DNA of 64,000 nucleotides from Petaurus breviceps papuanus. Lineage: Eukaryota; Chordata; Mammalia; Diprotodontia; Petauridae. The stretch spans positions 24,362,616 through 24,426,615 of the forward strand of contig JAMXIF010001194.1 in assembly GCA_028583685.1 (NCBI GenBank). Direction: 5' to 3'. Of the stretch, positions 45,219 through 57,402 are shown in pieces (positions within the stretch are counted from its first letter, which is position 1; each line of letters starts with the position of its first letter). Both the position numbers and the translations under genes were made by a program. The notes under the pieces are model-generated. The model did no database searches. It worked only from the letters and a program-made list of their open reading frames with translations, and was not told the origin of the DNA.

Positions 45219-46240
45219 GCCACATCTTCCCCATTCTGTATTTCTGCTGATAATTTCTTGAACCCAAGTACAGAACTTTTTACTTATTCCTATTTCCTCT
45301 TTGTAGAAGATATCACAGAAAGAAGAATGTACCCCCCAAAAATGGGGGGAAAAAATCACGGACTATAGTAATACCTAAAAGGTAACTAAGACTATCAGTA
45401 ACTAGTGACCCATAATGGCTATTTAATCATGTTTATAGAATCTTTAAAAGAAGGATCTACATATGTATCCATGTCATACTTGATGTTAAATGAGAAGAGA
45501 ACAAGGAGGCTTTCACAAGGGATTGTCTATAATAGACCATATCCTTTAACTGTTTCAAGTGATTTAAAGGTACAAAGAATACAAGTTTCCATTTTTTATT
45601 GCTTGCTGGTTACCAAAAAAAAAGAAAAAGACATTTGTCTCAGTAGAGCAAAACAGAACCTTGAGGGCTCTCCTTTAAGGAATAAGGAATTTCTCATGCA
45701 TATACTCAGATTATACAAAACTTGATAAATGCAATCACAGAAATAACTTTGTTCAATGACCTTTTGACTATTAGTATTTTAGTGAGAAATATAACAAGAA
45801 AGTGTGTGCTTGTCAAAGATGTGCACACTCTCATTGATCTCTTAAGCAGAGAGGGTTCCAATCATAGAGGGAATGCCCACAGATGATAAGGGTCTCCAAG
45901 GTATTTTTGTCTGATAAGTAATACTTGGGAATTGATGCAGTCATCACATTACAGAGCTTCCTCAATCTAAACAGGAAAAACGAAATGGATAGAAATGCCT
46001 ATTGTGTGGACCATGATATGACTTGGATAGCCAGTTCAGTAAATTAGTACAATACAGATATTTGGGGAAGGTATAACAATGAATTGGGTAGTAAAATGAA
46101 TAAGAGAATCAGTAGGCTGGGTTAATGCTGATAAATTACACAATACTTCTAAATGATCCCAAGTTGCTATAATCTCTAAAGAATCAAAGGAGAGGGTGAT
46201 TCAAAGAACAGAGATATGGTAAGCACAAGCAGGCAATAGC
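45219..46240 (-). other. GMEB2 intron; CR1/L3 remainder, then no recognised feature
   Basis: The first 80 bases continue the CR1/L3 copy broken by the dimeric SINE. The rest shows no recognisable family. Confidence 0.5.
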
Positions 46241-46530
46241 ATGTTTCAAGTCAATCCAATTCAACAAAATTAGATGCCTACTATGTACCAGGCACTATAA
46301 TGGGCACCAGTGACATAGAGACAAAAATGAAACAATCCCTGCCCTCAAAGTTTACTTTCTACTGTGAGGATACAACATGTATTCAAGTAAATACAAAGTA
46401 TGTATAAAGTAATACAAAATAATTTAAAGTTGAAGAAACTGGTAATAACTAAGAGGATCAGGAAAAAGCTTCACAGAGGTAGTGGCACGTAAACAGTACA
46501 TAAGTTTAAGAATGCCCATACCTAATCTAA
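46241..46530 (-). mobile_element. L2-type LINE 3' tail
   Basis: Reversed L2: 'cctactatgtaccaggcact', 'ccctgccctcaaagtttact' and 'aaaaagcttcacagaggtag'. Confidence 0.75.
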
Positions 46531-46837
46531 ACAAAATACTTTTAACTTAAGAAAGAAATGGGAAGAGAGAAAAAAGACAGAATTTCCTACAATTTCTTGC
46601 CTATGTACACTAACTAGGACTGAAACAAAAATCACTTTTTTTTTAAATTCAGTATGAATAAACAACAGATACCAAGTACACTTCTTTAAAAGAAGATATC
46701 AAGATATTTAAAGGAATATCAAGAAGACCTTCATTATTGGGATATAAAAAAGTAAAGGATCTCAAGGAGCATCTATGATTTCCAATGATGACATCCCTTC
46801 TACAAGTAAAGTAAAATAACATTAGAAAAGAAGATGA

Positions 46838-47004
46838 GGGGATAGCTAGGTGGCACAGTGAATAGAGGACCAATCCTGGAGTCAGGAGGACCTGAGTTCA
46901 AATCCAATCTCAGCCAGCTGACACACTTACTAGTTGTGTGACCTTGGGCAAGTCACTTAATTCCAATTGCCCTGCCTTCCCCACTCCAAAAAAGGAAAAA
47001 AAAA
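46838..47004 (+). mobile_element. tRNA-derived SINE, family A
   Basis: Starts 'gggatagctaggtggcac' and ends in a long A-rich tail. A short duplication, AAGATGA, at 46831-46837 and 47005-47011 supports the borders. Confidence 0.9.
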
Positions 47005-47270
47005 AAGATGAGTCAATTGTGTATTAACAGATGGAGAGCCAGAGTAGTCTATCAATATTCACAAAATGTAAAGTTCTAGAAGGTCCTCTAGACCTTGTCT
47101 GGACACTTTGTGGGGAGGAAATCTCACTACGGAAGATCATAATAAAAACAAGCCAGCAGGATAAAAGTTGAATTGAGATTTGTACCAATGGAGAGTATAT
47201 ACATGATGAGATCACAAATTCACTTAGGTACTAAAGTATAAATTTCATATATTTAGTTCATAATTCTAGA

Positions 47271-47482
47271 CCAAAGGTTCTTAACTGGAGTCCATGGATA
47301 GATTTCAGGGGGCCTATGAACTTAAGGGTAAAAAAATTACATCTTTATTTCAATATAATTGATTTCCTTTGTAATCTTATGCAGTTTATTTCATGCACTT
47401 AAGAACATTATTTTAAAGAATATTTAGTTTTCACCAGACTTCCAAAGGGGTCTATGACACAAAAATGGTTAAGAACTCCTAT
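47271..47482. mobile_element. Non-autonomous hAT-type (Charlie-like) DNA transposon
   Basis: The ends are imperfect inverted repeats: 'aaaggttcttaactgg' at the left and 'atggttaagaactcct' at the right. The length is about 210 bp and there is no coding. End sequence and size match the hAT-Charlie MITE pattern of mammals. Confidence 0.6.
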
Positions 47483-47489
47483 CTAATCT

Positions 47490-48825
47490 GTCAATTTTCT
47501 TGAATCCTAATTCTTTCATCAATTTACTTATTCTAATTTTGTGTCCTCTACAAATTTAATAACTGTGTCACCTATGCTTTTATCTAGGTCACTGATACAA
47601 ATATTGAGCAATGCAAGGGATCAATCCCCTTCAAAACCAGTCAAGACCTCTTTTTATGCTCTGCTACCAAAAATTAAATAATTATAAAATTTTACCAGAA
47701 TTAAAGTTAAGCTCATAGGCTTATAAATATCGACACTCTTATTTTGAAAATCAAGACATTTGTCTATGTCTCTCTCCAACCTGTAGCCTCTCTTCCATTC
47801 TCCATGATTTTTCAAAAAGCACTCAGACAACAATTCATAAGTTTCACCAGCCAGTTCTTCAGTACTCTGGAATGTGATTTGTCTAAACTAAGTGACTTGA
47901 ACACACTGAAGACAGCTAGATGCTCTGTTTATGTTGCCTCACTTATCCTTTCTCTCAAATGCCTGTCAACAACTTTTGCTGTATCCTTTCCAACAGAAAA
48001 CTGCTCTCTTTGGTAGCAAACACAGAATCAAAATCAGAAATAACTACTTCTGTCTTTTCTTTTTGTCACACTACCATAATTTCCTCTGTCCAGAATCTTG
48101 GGATCCCTCCTTTAAACTTTTGGTTGCCCTCAGTAGTCACTGCCAGCACCAGATCATGTTAAGTTTTAGCATTCTTGTCACTTCTTACAGGATTGTGTCA
48201 TTCTTTTATGTTCATCCTGACACCTGCCTTTGCTTCCGTCTCTTATATTAAAAACAACAACAACATAAGTTGATCAAGAAATTTCTTATACCCCCACATC
48301 TGTCACTTTAAAAGAGTTCTACTATTTCTTCCTTGACGAAAAAGTTTGTTTTCAGAATTGCATTTACTTAGTTTCTCATCCATGCTATGCCAGTTTTCTT
48401 GGTAGAAATTTAGGCCATAAGGTCCTATCTATCCTGTCTCTTTAATTCTTTGAAATCAATTCCTCCCAAATACAGGATGCACAGTAGATTATGCCAAGGT
48501 TTCCCCCTCCTTTTCTACAAAGTTTAAAGAGTGGGCATTTCTTCCCAAGGTTTCCATGGTTTCTATCTCAGCTACCAGTTCCTCTTTGCTGATTAGAATC
48601 AAGTCCAGAACAGGAGTTCCTATGGTCATTTCATTTACCTTTTGAAGAATTAAATGATAAAGCAAGTCAGGAATGTATCGACTGCTCTCATTTTGGTAAA
48701 GAGCTCTACTAGATATCCAGATGGCCTTTTGTTGTCAAACTCGAGATACATTTCCTGAAATTTTCATCTACTTCATGCTTCTTGTTAGTGGTCTTTACTA
48801 TACTTATGTCACAATATAATGTTGG
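47490..48825. mobile_element. CR1/L3-type LINE, long fragment
   Basis: Text such as 'gtcctctacaaatttaataa', 'ctaggtcactgatacaaata' and 'caagtccagaacaggagttc' follows the known CR1-like order. It is continued beyond the dimeric SINE at 49124-49700. Confidence 0.55.
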
Positions 48826-49123
48826 GGGGCGGCCAGGTAGCACAGTGAGTAAGAGCACCAGCTCCACTGTCAGGATGACTTGTGGATCGAATCTGGGCGC
48901 AGACACTTAGCACCCACCCAGAAATACCTGGCTGTATAACCTTGAGCAAGTTACTTAACCCCAATTGCTTAGGGGCGGCCAGTAAGAGCACTGGCTCCAG
49001 TGTCAGGATGACCTGGGGTTCAAATCCGGGCTCAGATACTTAGCACCATACCCAGAAAAAACTGGCCATGTAACCTTGAGCAAGTTACTTAACCCTGATT
49101 GCTTAAAAAAAAAATATATATAT
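48826..49123 (+). mobile_element. Second dimeric tRNA-derived SINE (family B)
   Basis: Left monomer 48826-48970 with 'acccacccagaaatacctgg', right monomer 48971-49123 with 'atacccagaaaaaactgg'. They are joined at 'ccaattgcttaggggcggcc', the same junction as in 44915-45204. The right monomer lacks about 15 bases of its head. Target duplication: ATATAATGTTGG at 48814-48825 against ATATAATTTTGG at 49124-49135. Confidence 0.9.
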
Positions 49124-49135
49124 ATATAATTTTGG

Positions 49136-49700
49136 AATGATTTCTACTGACTGTCATTGAAATATGCTTCACCATGTTTTTCCCTCCTTTGTTCTTAAAC
49201 TACAGTGCTTACTAATCCATTCGTTTTTAATAAAACTAAACCCTTCTTTCATCAAATTCCAATCATGAGTAGGAGCCCATCAAGTTTCAATGATACCCAG
49301 GAGGTAGTAATTAACTTCCCCACTTTAATAACTTTTGTTCACCTTATTACTCGTATTTTGCATATATATGTAGAATATGAGGTTGCATGTTTCCTTCTTC
49401 TTTGATATTATCTGCTTTGAAATACTAGTCCTCTTGAGTCAGAATCTTCTTCCTACATACCACTTGTTACATTTTTTAGTACCTAGCTTGGTGGATATAT
49501 ATGAGAGTTTTTCTCCTGCACTCTCCATTTCCAGCTTTAAAGCCTTTTTGTTCAGACTCACATGATTTGAGGCAAAGAAACTTTTTTTTTACTAGCTTCT
49601 GTTGATTGTACTCCATTCCAGACCAAACTATTTATATTTTTATTTTAAGCTATATAAAGTCTACTTTCTGACACTATCTTCTTAGACAGCTATTCTCCTT
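49136..49700. mobile_element. CR1/L3-type LINE fragment (continuation)
   Basis: Continues the copy 47490-48825 after the SINE insertion, for example 'gatacccaggaggtagtaat'. Confidence 0.45.
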
Positions 49701-49966
49701 AACTTAACAAATTATAGTTTCCAAACCTTGCCTTATCATGTGTACAAGTATAACATAAAATATAATTCCTATACCCTAATAGCTTACCATACATATAATT
49801 TTTACAATGCTGTATATATAGCATCTTCCCTTCAGGTTCCTTTGTTTCAACGTCTCCTTTTTCATTTCCTCAGAGTTCTAATAAGAGTTTCCAATTTTAT
49901 GATTAATGACAAAAACAAATGGTCAACAATCACTACCCTTTGTCTTGTGGTTTTCATGCATTATAC

Positions 49967-50038
49967 CTCCAATGGTGGTAGTCCAGTCACCAGTGTCCTC
50001 ACAAGTTTCTATGGTGATTGTAGCAGGAGACCCATTCA
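49967..50038 (-). CDS. GMEB2: GMEB2 coding exon, acidic linker
   Basis: A 72-nt exon. The acceptor 'ttttggttgcag' lies beyond 50038 and the donor GTATAA starts at 49966. It encodes NGSPATITIETCEDTGDWTT, then TIG, with Val split at its start and Asp split at its end. The segment links the SAND region to the coiled coil. The exon is short and was found only by phase and homology. A (GTTTTT)n-type tract forms the polypyrimidine tract just upstream of its acceptor. Confidence 0.95.
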
Positions 50039-50043
50039 CTGCA

Positions 50044-50085
50044 ACCAAAACAAAAACAAAAACAAGAACAAAAACCAAACCCACA
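50044..50085. repeat. (AAAAAC)n simple repeat at a GMEB2 splice acceptor
   Basis: Plus-strand AAAACA-type units within a few bases of the 49967-50038 exon. On the transcribed strand they form a G/T-rich polypyrimidine tract. Confidence 0.9.
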
Positions 50086-50549
50086 ATCATTTATACAGAT
50101 TTTGTTTTTCAAAATAGTAGGCAGCTTTTCTTTTTTAATTTTGGTTTATTTCCTTTCTGTTACCTGTTACATTGCTGCTCTCTTTAATTTCCACCTCCAA
50201 GATAATGCTATATATACATCTCAGTACTTGAATATTTACCGCCTCATATTAAGCTCCTACTTTTATTTTCTCCATTATTTACTCTCGAGTTTATAAGATC
50301 TTTTCCATAAATATCAATAACATGATAAAATGTAGATATTTTTCTGTTTGAATCTTTTCTATTTAAAACTGTGGAAGCTCATCCTAAGAGTAATCATTCT
50401 TATTATCATACAGGGCTATAATAGCTATTTTAAAGTTTCATTGATGATATTTTATTTTTCAGTATCTTCCATATTTCTATACTTCTAGATTTAAAAACTG
50501 AGGACTTCTTAGGTTGATAGGAGAAATACCAGGAGTTAACTTGTCAATC

Positions 50550-50885
50550 TTATATCTAAGAAGAGTAGTACAACATAGAGGAAACACCGGACTGGAAATC
50601 AAGAGACCTAGATTCTAGTCCCAGATCTGTTACAAAATATCTGTGTAATCTTAGGCAAGTTAACTAATGTCTCTGGTCAAAGATTTCTCATCTGTAAAGT
50701 AAGGCAACTGAATAGATCTAATCCAATGTATATCTGTTAAGTCCTGTGTGTAAGGCACTAAATTAAGCAGTGAGAATAAAACAAAATAAAATAAAAAATA
50801 AAACAGCCTCAAGCTTACATACTAGATGACCTAAAAGGCCTCTTTCAGATCTAAATTTCTATGATTCTGTGTAATCAATATATAA
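50550..50885 (+). mobile_element. MIR-type SINE with an internal insertion
   Basis: Head 'gtacaacatagaggaaacac', then 'tctgtgtaatcttaggcaa', then 'tttctcatctgtaaagtaag'. The MIR-like tail text ('ggcctctttcagatctaaat') resumes after about 100 bases of different sequence at 50720-50825. Confidence 0.7.
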
Positions 50886-50899
50886 ATATAGTATTTCAA

Positions 50900-51111
50900 G
50901 TACCATCTCAGTTTATACTAGAGGACTTTAATATAAATGCTGATGTTTCATCAAACACTCTAGACTTGATTCATCACAATTTCTTCAAATCCCGTGACCT
51001 AGAATAGCTATTCCAAATCTTTCCTTCTCTCTTCAAGCTTCCCACATAGCGCCCCTCCCTACTCCCTCTCAAAAGAGAATCCTGACTCATACTTTTTTGA
51101 AAATATAGAAG
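50900..51111 (+). mobile_element. L2-type LINE, part 1
   Basis: Plus-strand L2-like pyrimidine-rich text, interrupted by the SINE at 51112-51281. Confidence 0.45.
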
Positions 51112-51281
51112 AAAAGGGGCGGCCAGGTAGCACAGCGAGTAAGAGCACCGGCCCCAGTGTCAGGATGACCTGGGGGATCGAATCTGGGCTCAGACACTTA
51201 GCACCCAGAAACACCTGGCCGTGTAACCTTGAGCAAGTTACTTAACCCCAATTGCTTTAAAATAAAAATAAAAAAAAGAAA
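51112..51281 (+). mobile_element. tRNA-derived SINE, family B monomer, with TSD
   Basis: Flanked by GAAAATATAGAAG at 51099-51111 and 51282-51294. It carries the 'cagaaacacctgg' variant also found in the left half of the dimeric SINEs, so it may be the monomer source of that half. Confidence 0.95.
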
Positions 51282-51294
51282 GAAAATATAGAAG

Positions 51295-52566
51295 TCTTTC
51301 TCTTGGAATTGCCTCTTCTATACTCTTTATTTCAAGAACCCTTCACTTCATATCTATTCTCCCTTCCTCTTTTACCCTAGGTTCTATCTCTTCCAACAGG
51401 CTGCACACTGCCCCACCCCATCCCCAACTCTCAATCATTAATTCTTCCCCCTCCTTCTCTCCCCCACAGTTCCTTCTTTTATAGCTAAAATTATGCTCAG
51501 CTTTCTCCCATTCTTAAAAAACCTTCACTTGACCCTATCATTCCTTCAAGCTATCATCCTATTTATCACTCCTTAAATCATAGTCATAGTCCTAGGTTCA
51601 TTGCCTCTATTTCCTCTTCTCTGATTTTCTTTTCAGCCCTTCATAATCTGTCTTCCAGTTGTATCACTCCTCTGAAACTTCCCTCTCCAGAGCTACCAAT
51701 AATAGCTTAATTGCCAGATCCCCTGGTATTTTTTAATCATCTTCTTACTTGAGTTCTATGAAGCATGTGACACTGTTGACTACCTTCCCCTCATTAATAT
51801 TCTCTCCACTTCTCCCTTGGTTTTCTTCATACTTGTATGGCTGCTCCTTCTTAGTCTCTTTTGCTTGATTATCATCCACAGCATTCCTGGTAACTATGGG
51901 GACCTTGTTCTGGACCCTCATCTTTTTTCTACAGCCTTCCTCTTAGCCATCTTATCAGTTCCCATGGGTTCATTTGTCATTTCTATGCAGACAACTCTAA
52001 GAGACAAAACAGACAGATACACACACACACACACATACAAACACATATCCAGCACTAGCTTCTCTCTCTCCTGGGTTCTAGGTCCAAATTGTTAATGGTC
52101 AATTGGACACTTCCAACTAAATGTTCTGTAGGTACCTCAAATTCAACATATTTAAAACATATCATTATCTTTCTCCCAAAACCCTTCTCTTCTGAACTTC
52201 CTGATCTCAGCTGAGAGTACCACTATCCCTTCTTATTACCCTGATTCACAGCTTAAACTCTCCATGTTCTTCTACCCTTTATATCCAATCAGTTGCCAAG
52301 CATAATGCAGTCTATCTCCATAATATCTCATATATCTGTTTCTTTCTTACTCACATGTTCACTATCTTAGTTTAGGTCCTTAGCTGTTTCTTCTCTCCCA
52401 AAACTACTTTTTATTTACTTTATACGTATTTTGCATGTATTTGTTATGTACACATGTTGTTTCCACCAATGAATTCAAGACTCTTAAGGGCAAGGACTAT
52501 TTTGGGGGGCCCAGCACAGTACCAGGCCCATAGTAGGGATCTAATAAAGTTTACTGAATGACTAAA
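51295..52566 (+). mobile_element. L2-type LINE, RT to 3' end
   Basis: Sense L2 with 'cttctctgattttcttttc', 'gagctaccaataatagctta' and 'ggactattttggggggccca', and the tail 'aaagtttactgaatgact'. An (AC)n run lies at 52017-52036. Confidence 0.75.
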
Positions 52567-52795
52567 AAATAGTGAGGCAATATGATACAGCGGAAAGGGC
52601 ACTGAACTTAAATTATAGGACCTGAGTTTAATCCCTGGTCTTCCAATTACTATCTGTGTCTTGGATGTTGGACAAGTCACTTAGCCTCTTTAGTCTTCAT
52701 TTTACCCATCTATAAAATGAGGGAGTTGGACAAGAAGACCTCTAGGGTCTCTTTTCGGTCTTGATTTATAATCCTACAAACTGAAGGTCTTGATA
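52567..52795 (+). mobile_element. MIR-type SINE
   Basis: Shows 'gcggaaagggcactgaactt', then 'ttggacaagtcacttagcct', then 'gagggagttggacaagaaga', a complete MIR-like order. Confidence 0.75.
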
Positions 52796-53829
52796 AGGCA
52801 CTCTAAATTATTTGAATATATCTCAGTTTGGTCATCCTGTGTTTCCTCCAGATTTTCTGATCAAATCTACCATTTATACATAATATTTTTAAAAATTTCA
52901 CATATTCTAGTCTTAACTATATAAAGTAATTTAATTTTTAAAAAAAAGCTATAAAGATTGGGTAGCTTAAATTTTTTTCTTTGGGCAAGACTGACAAATT
53001 TTTATAAGCATTTTCCACACATATTGAAAATGCACTATTTATCAGAGAACATGAATAATATAAAGAATCATGGGTTAATATTCTCTAATGAGCATATATT
53101 CTTGCTTGCCAACAACTTGATTTATTTTAGTCCTGGACTAATTTTTAAATTTTCTTTCAGACACTAGATTTATGAACTGATATTAATTCTAAGTTAGTAT
53201 AAGGCACTCAACATTAAATGTTATAAGAATCTATTTAGAACAGAAAAATTTCCGAGCCCTCAATGAGCTGGATTACAAACTTTTCTTCTTTTGTACTTAG
53301 TGGGTAGAACCGTCACAAACCTTATAAGACTCCTTAGTTATTTCAAAGGTAATTTGTGTTAATTTCACTAATTTATACTTTTATTTGGTTAGCTTGCATT
53401 GACTAGGGAAGATCAAAAACATAAGAATTATTTTAATACAATATGAAGAAGATTCATCTCAGAGTTACAGCAAGTATAGAATAGGCATTTGTGCTAGAGA
53501 GCATTTTTCTATTAATCAGGAAACAACTAATTAGCTGGGTGACTGTGGTTAAATCATTTTAAATCTTCCTGGCTTCAGTTTCTTCTTTTGTAAAATTAGG
53601 ATTATTAAATTATTCCTAACATCCTTTACATGCTAAAAAAAAAAATTATATTTCTAATTATATGCCTCAATACTGATAAACCATCTGTAGGCATTAAGTT
53701 GGTTTTTTTTTTTTTTTTCAGAAATTGGGATGAATTTCTGAAGATCCATGCATAGTCTAAACCAATCACATGACCAAAAGCACTGATATGTGAGAATAGG
53801 AAATTCTTTGTAACAAGTTTCTCTGACAA
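52796..53829 (-). other. GMEB2 intron, no recognised feature
   Basis: AT-rich, no family recognised. A weak MIR-like phrase occurs around 53530-53600. Confidence 0.5.
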
Positions 53830-54165
53830 GGGACTCATTTCCAAGCTCTATAAGGAATGGATTCAAATTTATAAAAATAATAGCCATTTCCCAATTGATA
53901 AATGATCAAAGGATATGAATAGGCAGTCTTCTAAGAAAAAAATCCAAGCTATCAATAGTCATATGCTCCAAAATCACTACTAATTAGAAAAATACAAATT
54001 AACCATTATATTGGCAAAGTTGACAAAAAGGGAGAAATGATCTGCAAGACCTGAGGAAAGATTTGCAGCTTTGGCAAGTAAAGCTAAATAACCTTTACAT
54101 AGCTCTTAACCTACAACTTCACTAGCAATATGCTTTAATTAAAAAGTCCACCCTTCCCTCATAAC
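53830..54165 (+). mobile_element. L1 ORF2 fragment before the C-terminus
   Basis: Shows 'tctgacaagggactcatttc', 'gatcaaaggatatgaatagg' and 'caatagtcatatgctccaa'. These match the L1 ORF2 stretch around SDKGLISRIY and WAKDMNRHFS. Confidence 0.7.
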
Positions 54166-55192
54166 TTGCAAAAGAAGCATCGATGACTATATATCTAAGT
54201 GCCTGAAGCTTCTAGGTCTTACCAGGGTTTCTTTGATATGAATTTTAGAGAAGATACTGTTTAATTACACATTTTCTGCTTAAGAAGGATCATACAAACT
54301 TTTAAAGTTAGTATCAGATAAAATGCACCTAGTACTCCCAAAATTCTTCCATAAGTACTAAAAGGCATAAATGTGCTATAATTGAAATATTATTAAGAAA
54401 AGAACCGTTTTAGGACTATTTTAAAAAAGAAAAACACCCTTTCAAATGAAGTTTTTCAGTAAAAAAATATAAAAGAAAAGAAAAATATAAATAAAAATAT
54501 ATTATAAATATATAAATTTATATATTTATATATATAAATAAAAAGAAAAGAAAAATATAAATTAAAAAAATATAAATACAAGAGTTGGAAACCCAACTCT
54601 GCCCATTGAAATATTGTTAGTAAATTTAGGATTTAATTATGGCTTTCAAAAAAACACCATAAGATAGAATTCTAGGGATTATTTAATTCTATCAGATGAA
54701 AATGATAAATAATTCAATTAAGGCAAACTTCAGTGAAAAAAGTTAAATGATTTATTAGTTATTTGTTCATTTCATAAACTGGCAGAAAATGGGACTCAAA
54801 ATCCTATATGAGGTAGTAAAATATTAAATATAATATTCTCATTAAAAAGAGATAAACAGAAAGGCCAACACAGTGAGGCAAGGAGGAATTTTTGCAGTGC
54901 TAGGGAGGCAGTCTCACTTATTCATCTCTCATTTTGCAAGCAGAAACCACTGAAAGGGGGAGTTTATAACAACCAGATCTCATTTACCTGAACTATCTAA
55001 ATTAGATTGTATGATTATGTGACTATTCTGTTATACCTAACAGAACAATAAATTTAGAAAGGGAAGCAACATAAATATAAAGCAAAATGTAACAAAAAGC
55101 AAGAGAAACAACCCTGTACCCTAGGATATAGTCACTAAGTATAAGGTCATATTTATATAGCTCAGTCAGTGGTGGGGACGAAGAAAACATAC
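54166..55192 (-). other. GMEB2 intron with AT-rich repeat at 54470-54580
   Basis: No transposon recognised. The TATAAA-type tract at 54470-54580 is simple sequence with an internal duplication of 'aaagaaaagaaaaatataaa'. Confidence 0.6.
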
Positions 55193-55350
55193 CATCTGCA
55201 GAAGCAGGGGTGATAGGGATGTATTCTGTTGATGTCTGACTACTTAAAGCCACTCTGGCACCAGATAAGTCGATTTTAGTGCTGCGGCAGGTGTTGGAAC
55301 AGACCTTGTCATGTTGATAAAAGTCCAGCTCTCCAGAATCCATGATCTTC
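55193..55350 (-). CDS. GMEB2: GMEB2 coding exon, end of SAND region
   Basis: A 158-nt exon. The acceptor 'cctttgccacag' lies beyond 55350 and the donor GTATGT begins at 55192. Its first G completes Arg and the exon encodes KIMDSGELDFYQHDKVCSNT, then CRSTKIDLSGARVALSSQTS, then TEYIPITPASAD. The cysteines in DKVCSNTC are the conserved pair after the SAND fold that is implicated in zinc binding in GMEB-type SAND domains. This peptide is diagnostic of GMEB2 against GMEB1. Confidence 0.97.
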
Positions 55351-55624
55351 CTGTGGCAAAGGATTATGTATAAGAGTATAATCACAAACTGATCACAAAC
55401 CACCGAAGGAACAATGAAGTCAAAACTTACAATTGTCCCAACTCAAATATGAATTATTTATTTTTCTATCTAATCATCTTTTAATCTTCCTTAAGTTGAA
55501 ACAAGCAGGAAAAGAACAATTTATATTCAGGCAAAAGAAACTTCTACAATGATTTTATGGCATCTGAGAACATGTTAAGACTCCTGCCAAGCAGCCCCTG
55601 CAAGTTTTGGGCCTTTATTCTAAA

Positions 55625-55830
55625 GGATCACAGAATCATAGATTTAGATCTGAAAGAAACCTTACTTCAGTGATCTAGTTCAACCCCCTCATTTTACAGA
55701 AGAAGAAACTGAGACCTACAGAAATTAAATGACTTACCTAAGGTTAGAAAGGTTTAAGTGGCAGAGCCAGAATTAGAAACCAGGTCCTCTGACTCCAAAT
55801 ACACACTCTTTCCACTAAACCAAAAAGCCA
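55625..55830 (-). mobile_element. MIR-type SINE
   Basis: Reversed MIR-like text: 'cctcattttacagaagaag', then 'ccactaaacc' at its end, preceded by 'agaatcatagatttagatct'. Confidence 0.75.
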
Positions 55831-55934
55831 AAAAGAAAAGTCACAGTAGCTAAACCAGTTAGCAGTAGCCTTCAATTTATTCAAAGGTTTTAATTTAGTA
55901 AGGGATATTTAGATTATTGTCAAAGATCTCTTAA

Positions 55935-56145
55935 ATTCCAAAAAAAAAAAAAAGAAAATGTTATGTAGTGGAAAGGGCATTGGATTGGGAATCAGGAGAC
56001 CTGAATTCTAGTCCTAGCTTTGCCATTTATTTGTTCCCTAAGCTTTCTTGGGCTTCAATTTCCTTATTTATAGAAGATTAGGATAGAAGGGAAGTTTTTT
56101 CTAAGATTTCCCTCTCGAGTTCTAAATCCTATGACTGTGATTCTT
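55935..56145 (+). mobile_element. MIR-type SINE
   Basis: Shows 'gtagtggaaagggcattgga', 'gagacctgaattctagtcct' and 'caatttccttatttatagaa'. Confidence 0.7.
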
Positions 56146-56894
56146 CAGAAATATATTAGTGAAACTGCATAAATTATGAACTGGACCAAGATTCCTCTTA
56201 TCATCTGTTCTTTCCTGCACGGGAAAAGTAAAAAAAGCCAATGGAAAATAAGTAACAAGAGTAGAAAAGCCAGAAGAAGGAAGTAGTTGACAAACCCCCT
56301 TCTCCAAACTATAAACATTGAACAAGTCCCTGCATGGCAGCTGGGTCTAGAGATTATTTTGCTTTACAATGAAAGGGTAAGGGTGCCCTTTCTTATGTTT
56401 TTGCTTGAAAATTCAAATGCTCCACTATGCTTTCGTAAAGTCAAAGACAGAAAAATAATGGTGTTTGATTCATAATGGACTATTATCTAATTATTTAGTA
56501 AAAATGACTCATAGATAGTGGTAAGAAGTAATTTGAAGAATGTTTGTACAAACCAGTAGGAAAGGAATAGCACTTAAGAATTCTGGTTATTAGTGTAAAT
56601 CCCAAAGTACATGTAGAGAAAATTATCTAACAAAAGGAACTATTAGAAAGTCCCCTCTCCAGAAGCTAACTAATTAGACAATTTCCAAGTCATTCTCCCA
56701 TGTCATTCTAGAAGCAAAATTCAAACAGGAAAAAAAAAGCAGAGGGGAGAAGGAAATGGGCAACAAAGTCTTAAGATATTAGAATATAAGAGCTTGTATA
56801 ATTTATGCTCTCTAACTAAAACCTAAGAAATAAATGTCAGAAAGCCCAGTGCAGGTAACCCTTCTGCCTTGGGCTCTAAGGGAATGGAGATAAT
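56146..56894 (-). other. GMEB2 intron, no recognised feature
   Basis: Single-copy-looking intronic sequence without repeat landmarks. Confidence 0.55.
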
Positions 56895-56904
56895 GTAGTA
56901 GCTT

Positions 56905-57088
56905 CTTTTCTTTTTTTTTTTTTTTAATTTAAGCAATCAGGGTTAAGTAACTTGCTCAAGGTTACATGGCCAGTTATTTCTGGGTGTGTTTGAGTATTGC
57001 TGAGTGTTTGAGCCCAGGGATTCGATCTCCAAGTCATCCCAACACTGGAGCCAATGCTCTTACTTGCTGAGCCACCTGGCCGCCCCTA
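56905..57088 (-). mobile_element. tRNA-derived SINE, family B, with TSD
   Basis: A reversed copy from the T run at 56911 to 'cacctggccgcccc'. GTAGTAGCTT (one base different in context) flanks it at 56895-56904 and 57089-57098. Confidence 0.95.
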
Positions 57089-57246
57089 GTAGTAGCTTAT
57101 TTTCATCTCTGGCTTCCTTGATACTCATTACTGCTAGGCAGATACTATCAGCTACATTTTTTAAAGTTACTATATGAATGAAGATTCTCCATTTCCTCCT
57201 TCCTATAGCATCACTGCTAAACAGAGGTTATTTAAAAGAAAGTTTC

Positions 57247-57402
57247 TAGGGGCAACTAGGTGGCGCAGTGAATAGAGCACTGGCCCTGGAGTCAGGAGAA
57301 CCTGAATTCAAATCCAGTGTCAGATACCTGACACACTTAATAGCTGTGTGACTTTAGGCAAGTCACTTAATGCCAATTGCCCTACAAAAAGCAAAAAAAA
57401 AA
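57247..57402 (+). mobile_element. tRNA-derived SINE, family A, with short TSD
   Basis: Starts 'aggggcaactaggtggcgc' and is flanked by AAAGTTTC at 57239-57246 and 57403-57410. Confidence 0.9.

Noticed and set aside
55023-55403. 126-residue open frame taken as one gene
   Set aside because: Only 55193-55350 is GMEB2 coding sequence. The flanks are intron and the splice sites define the exon.
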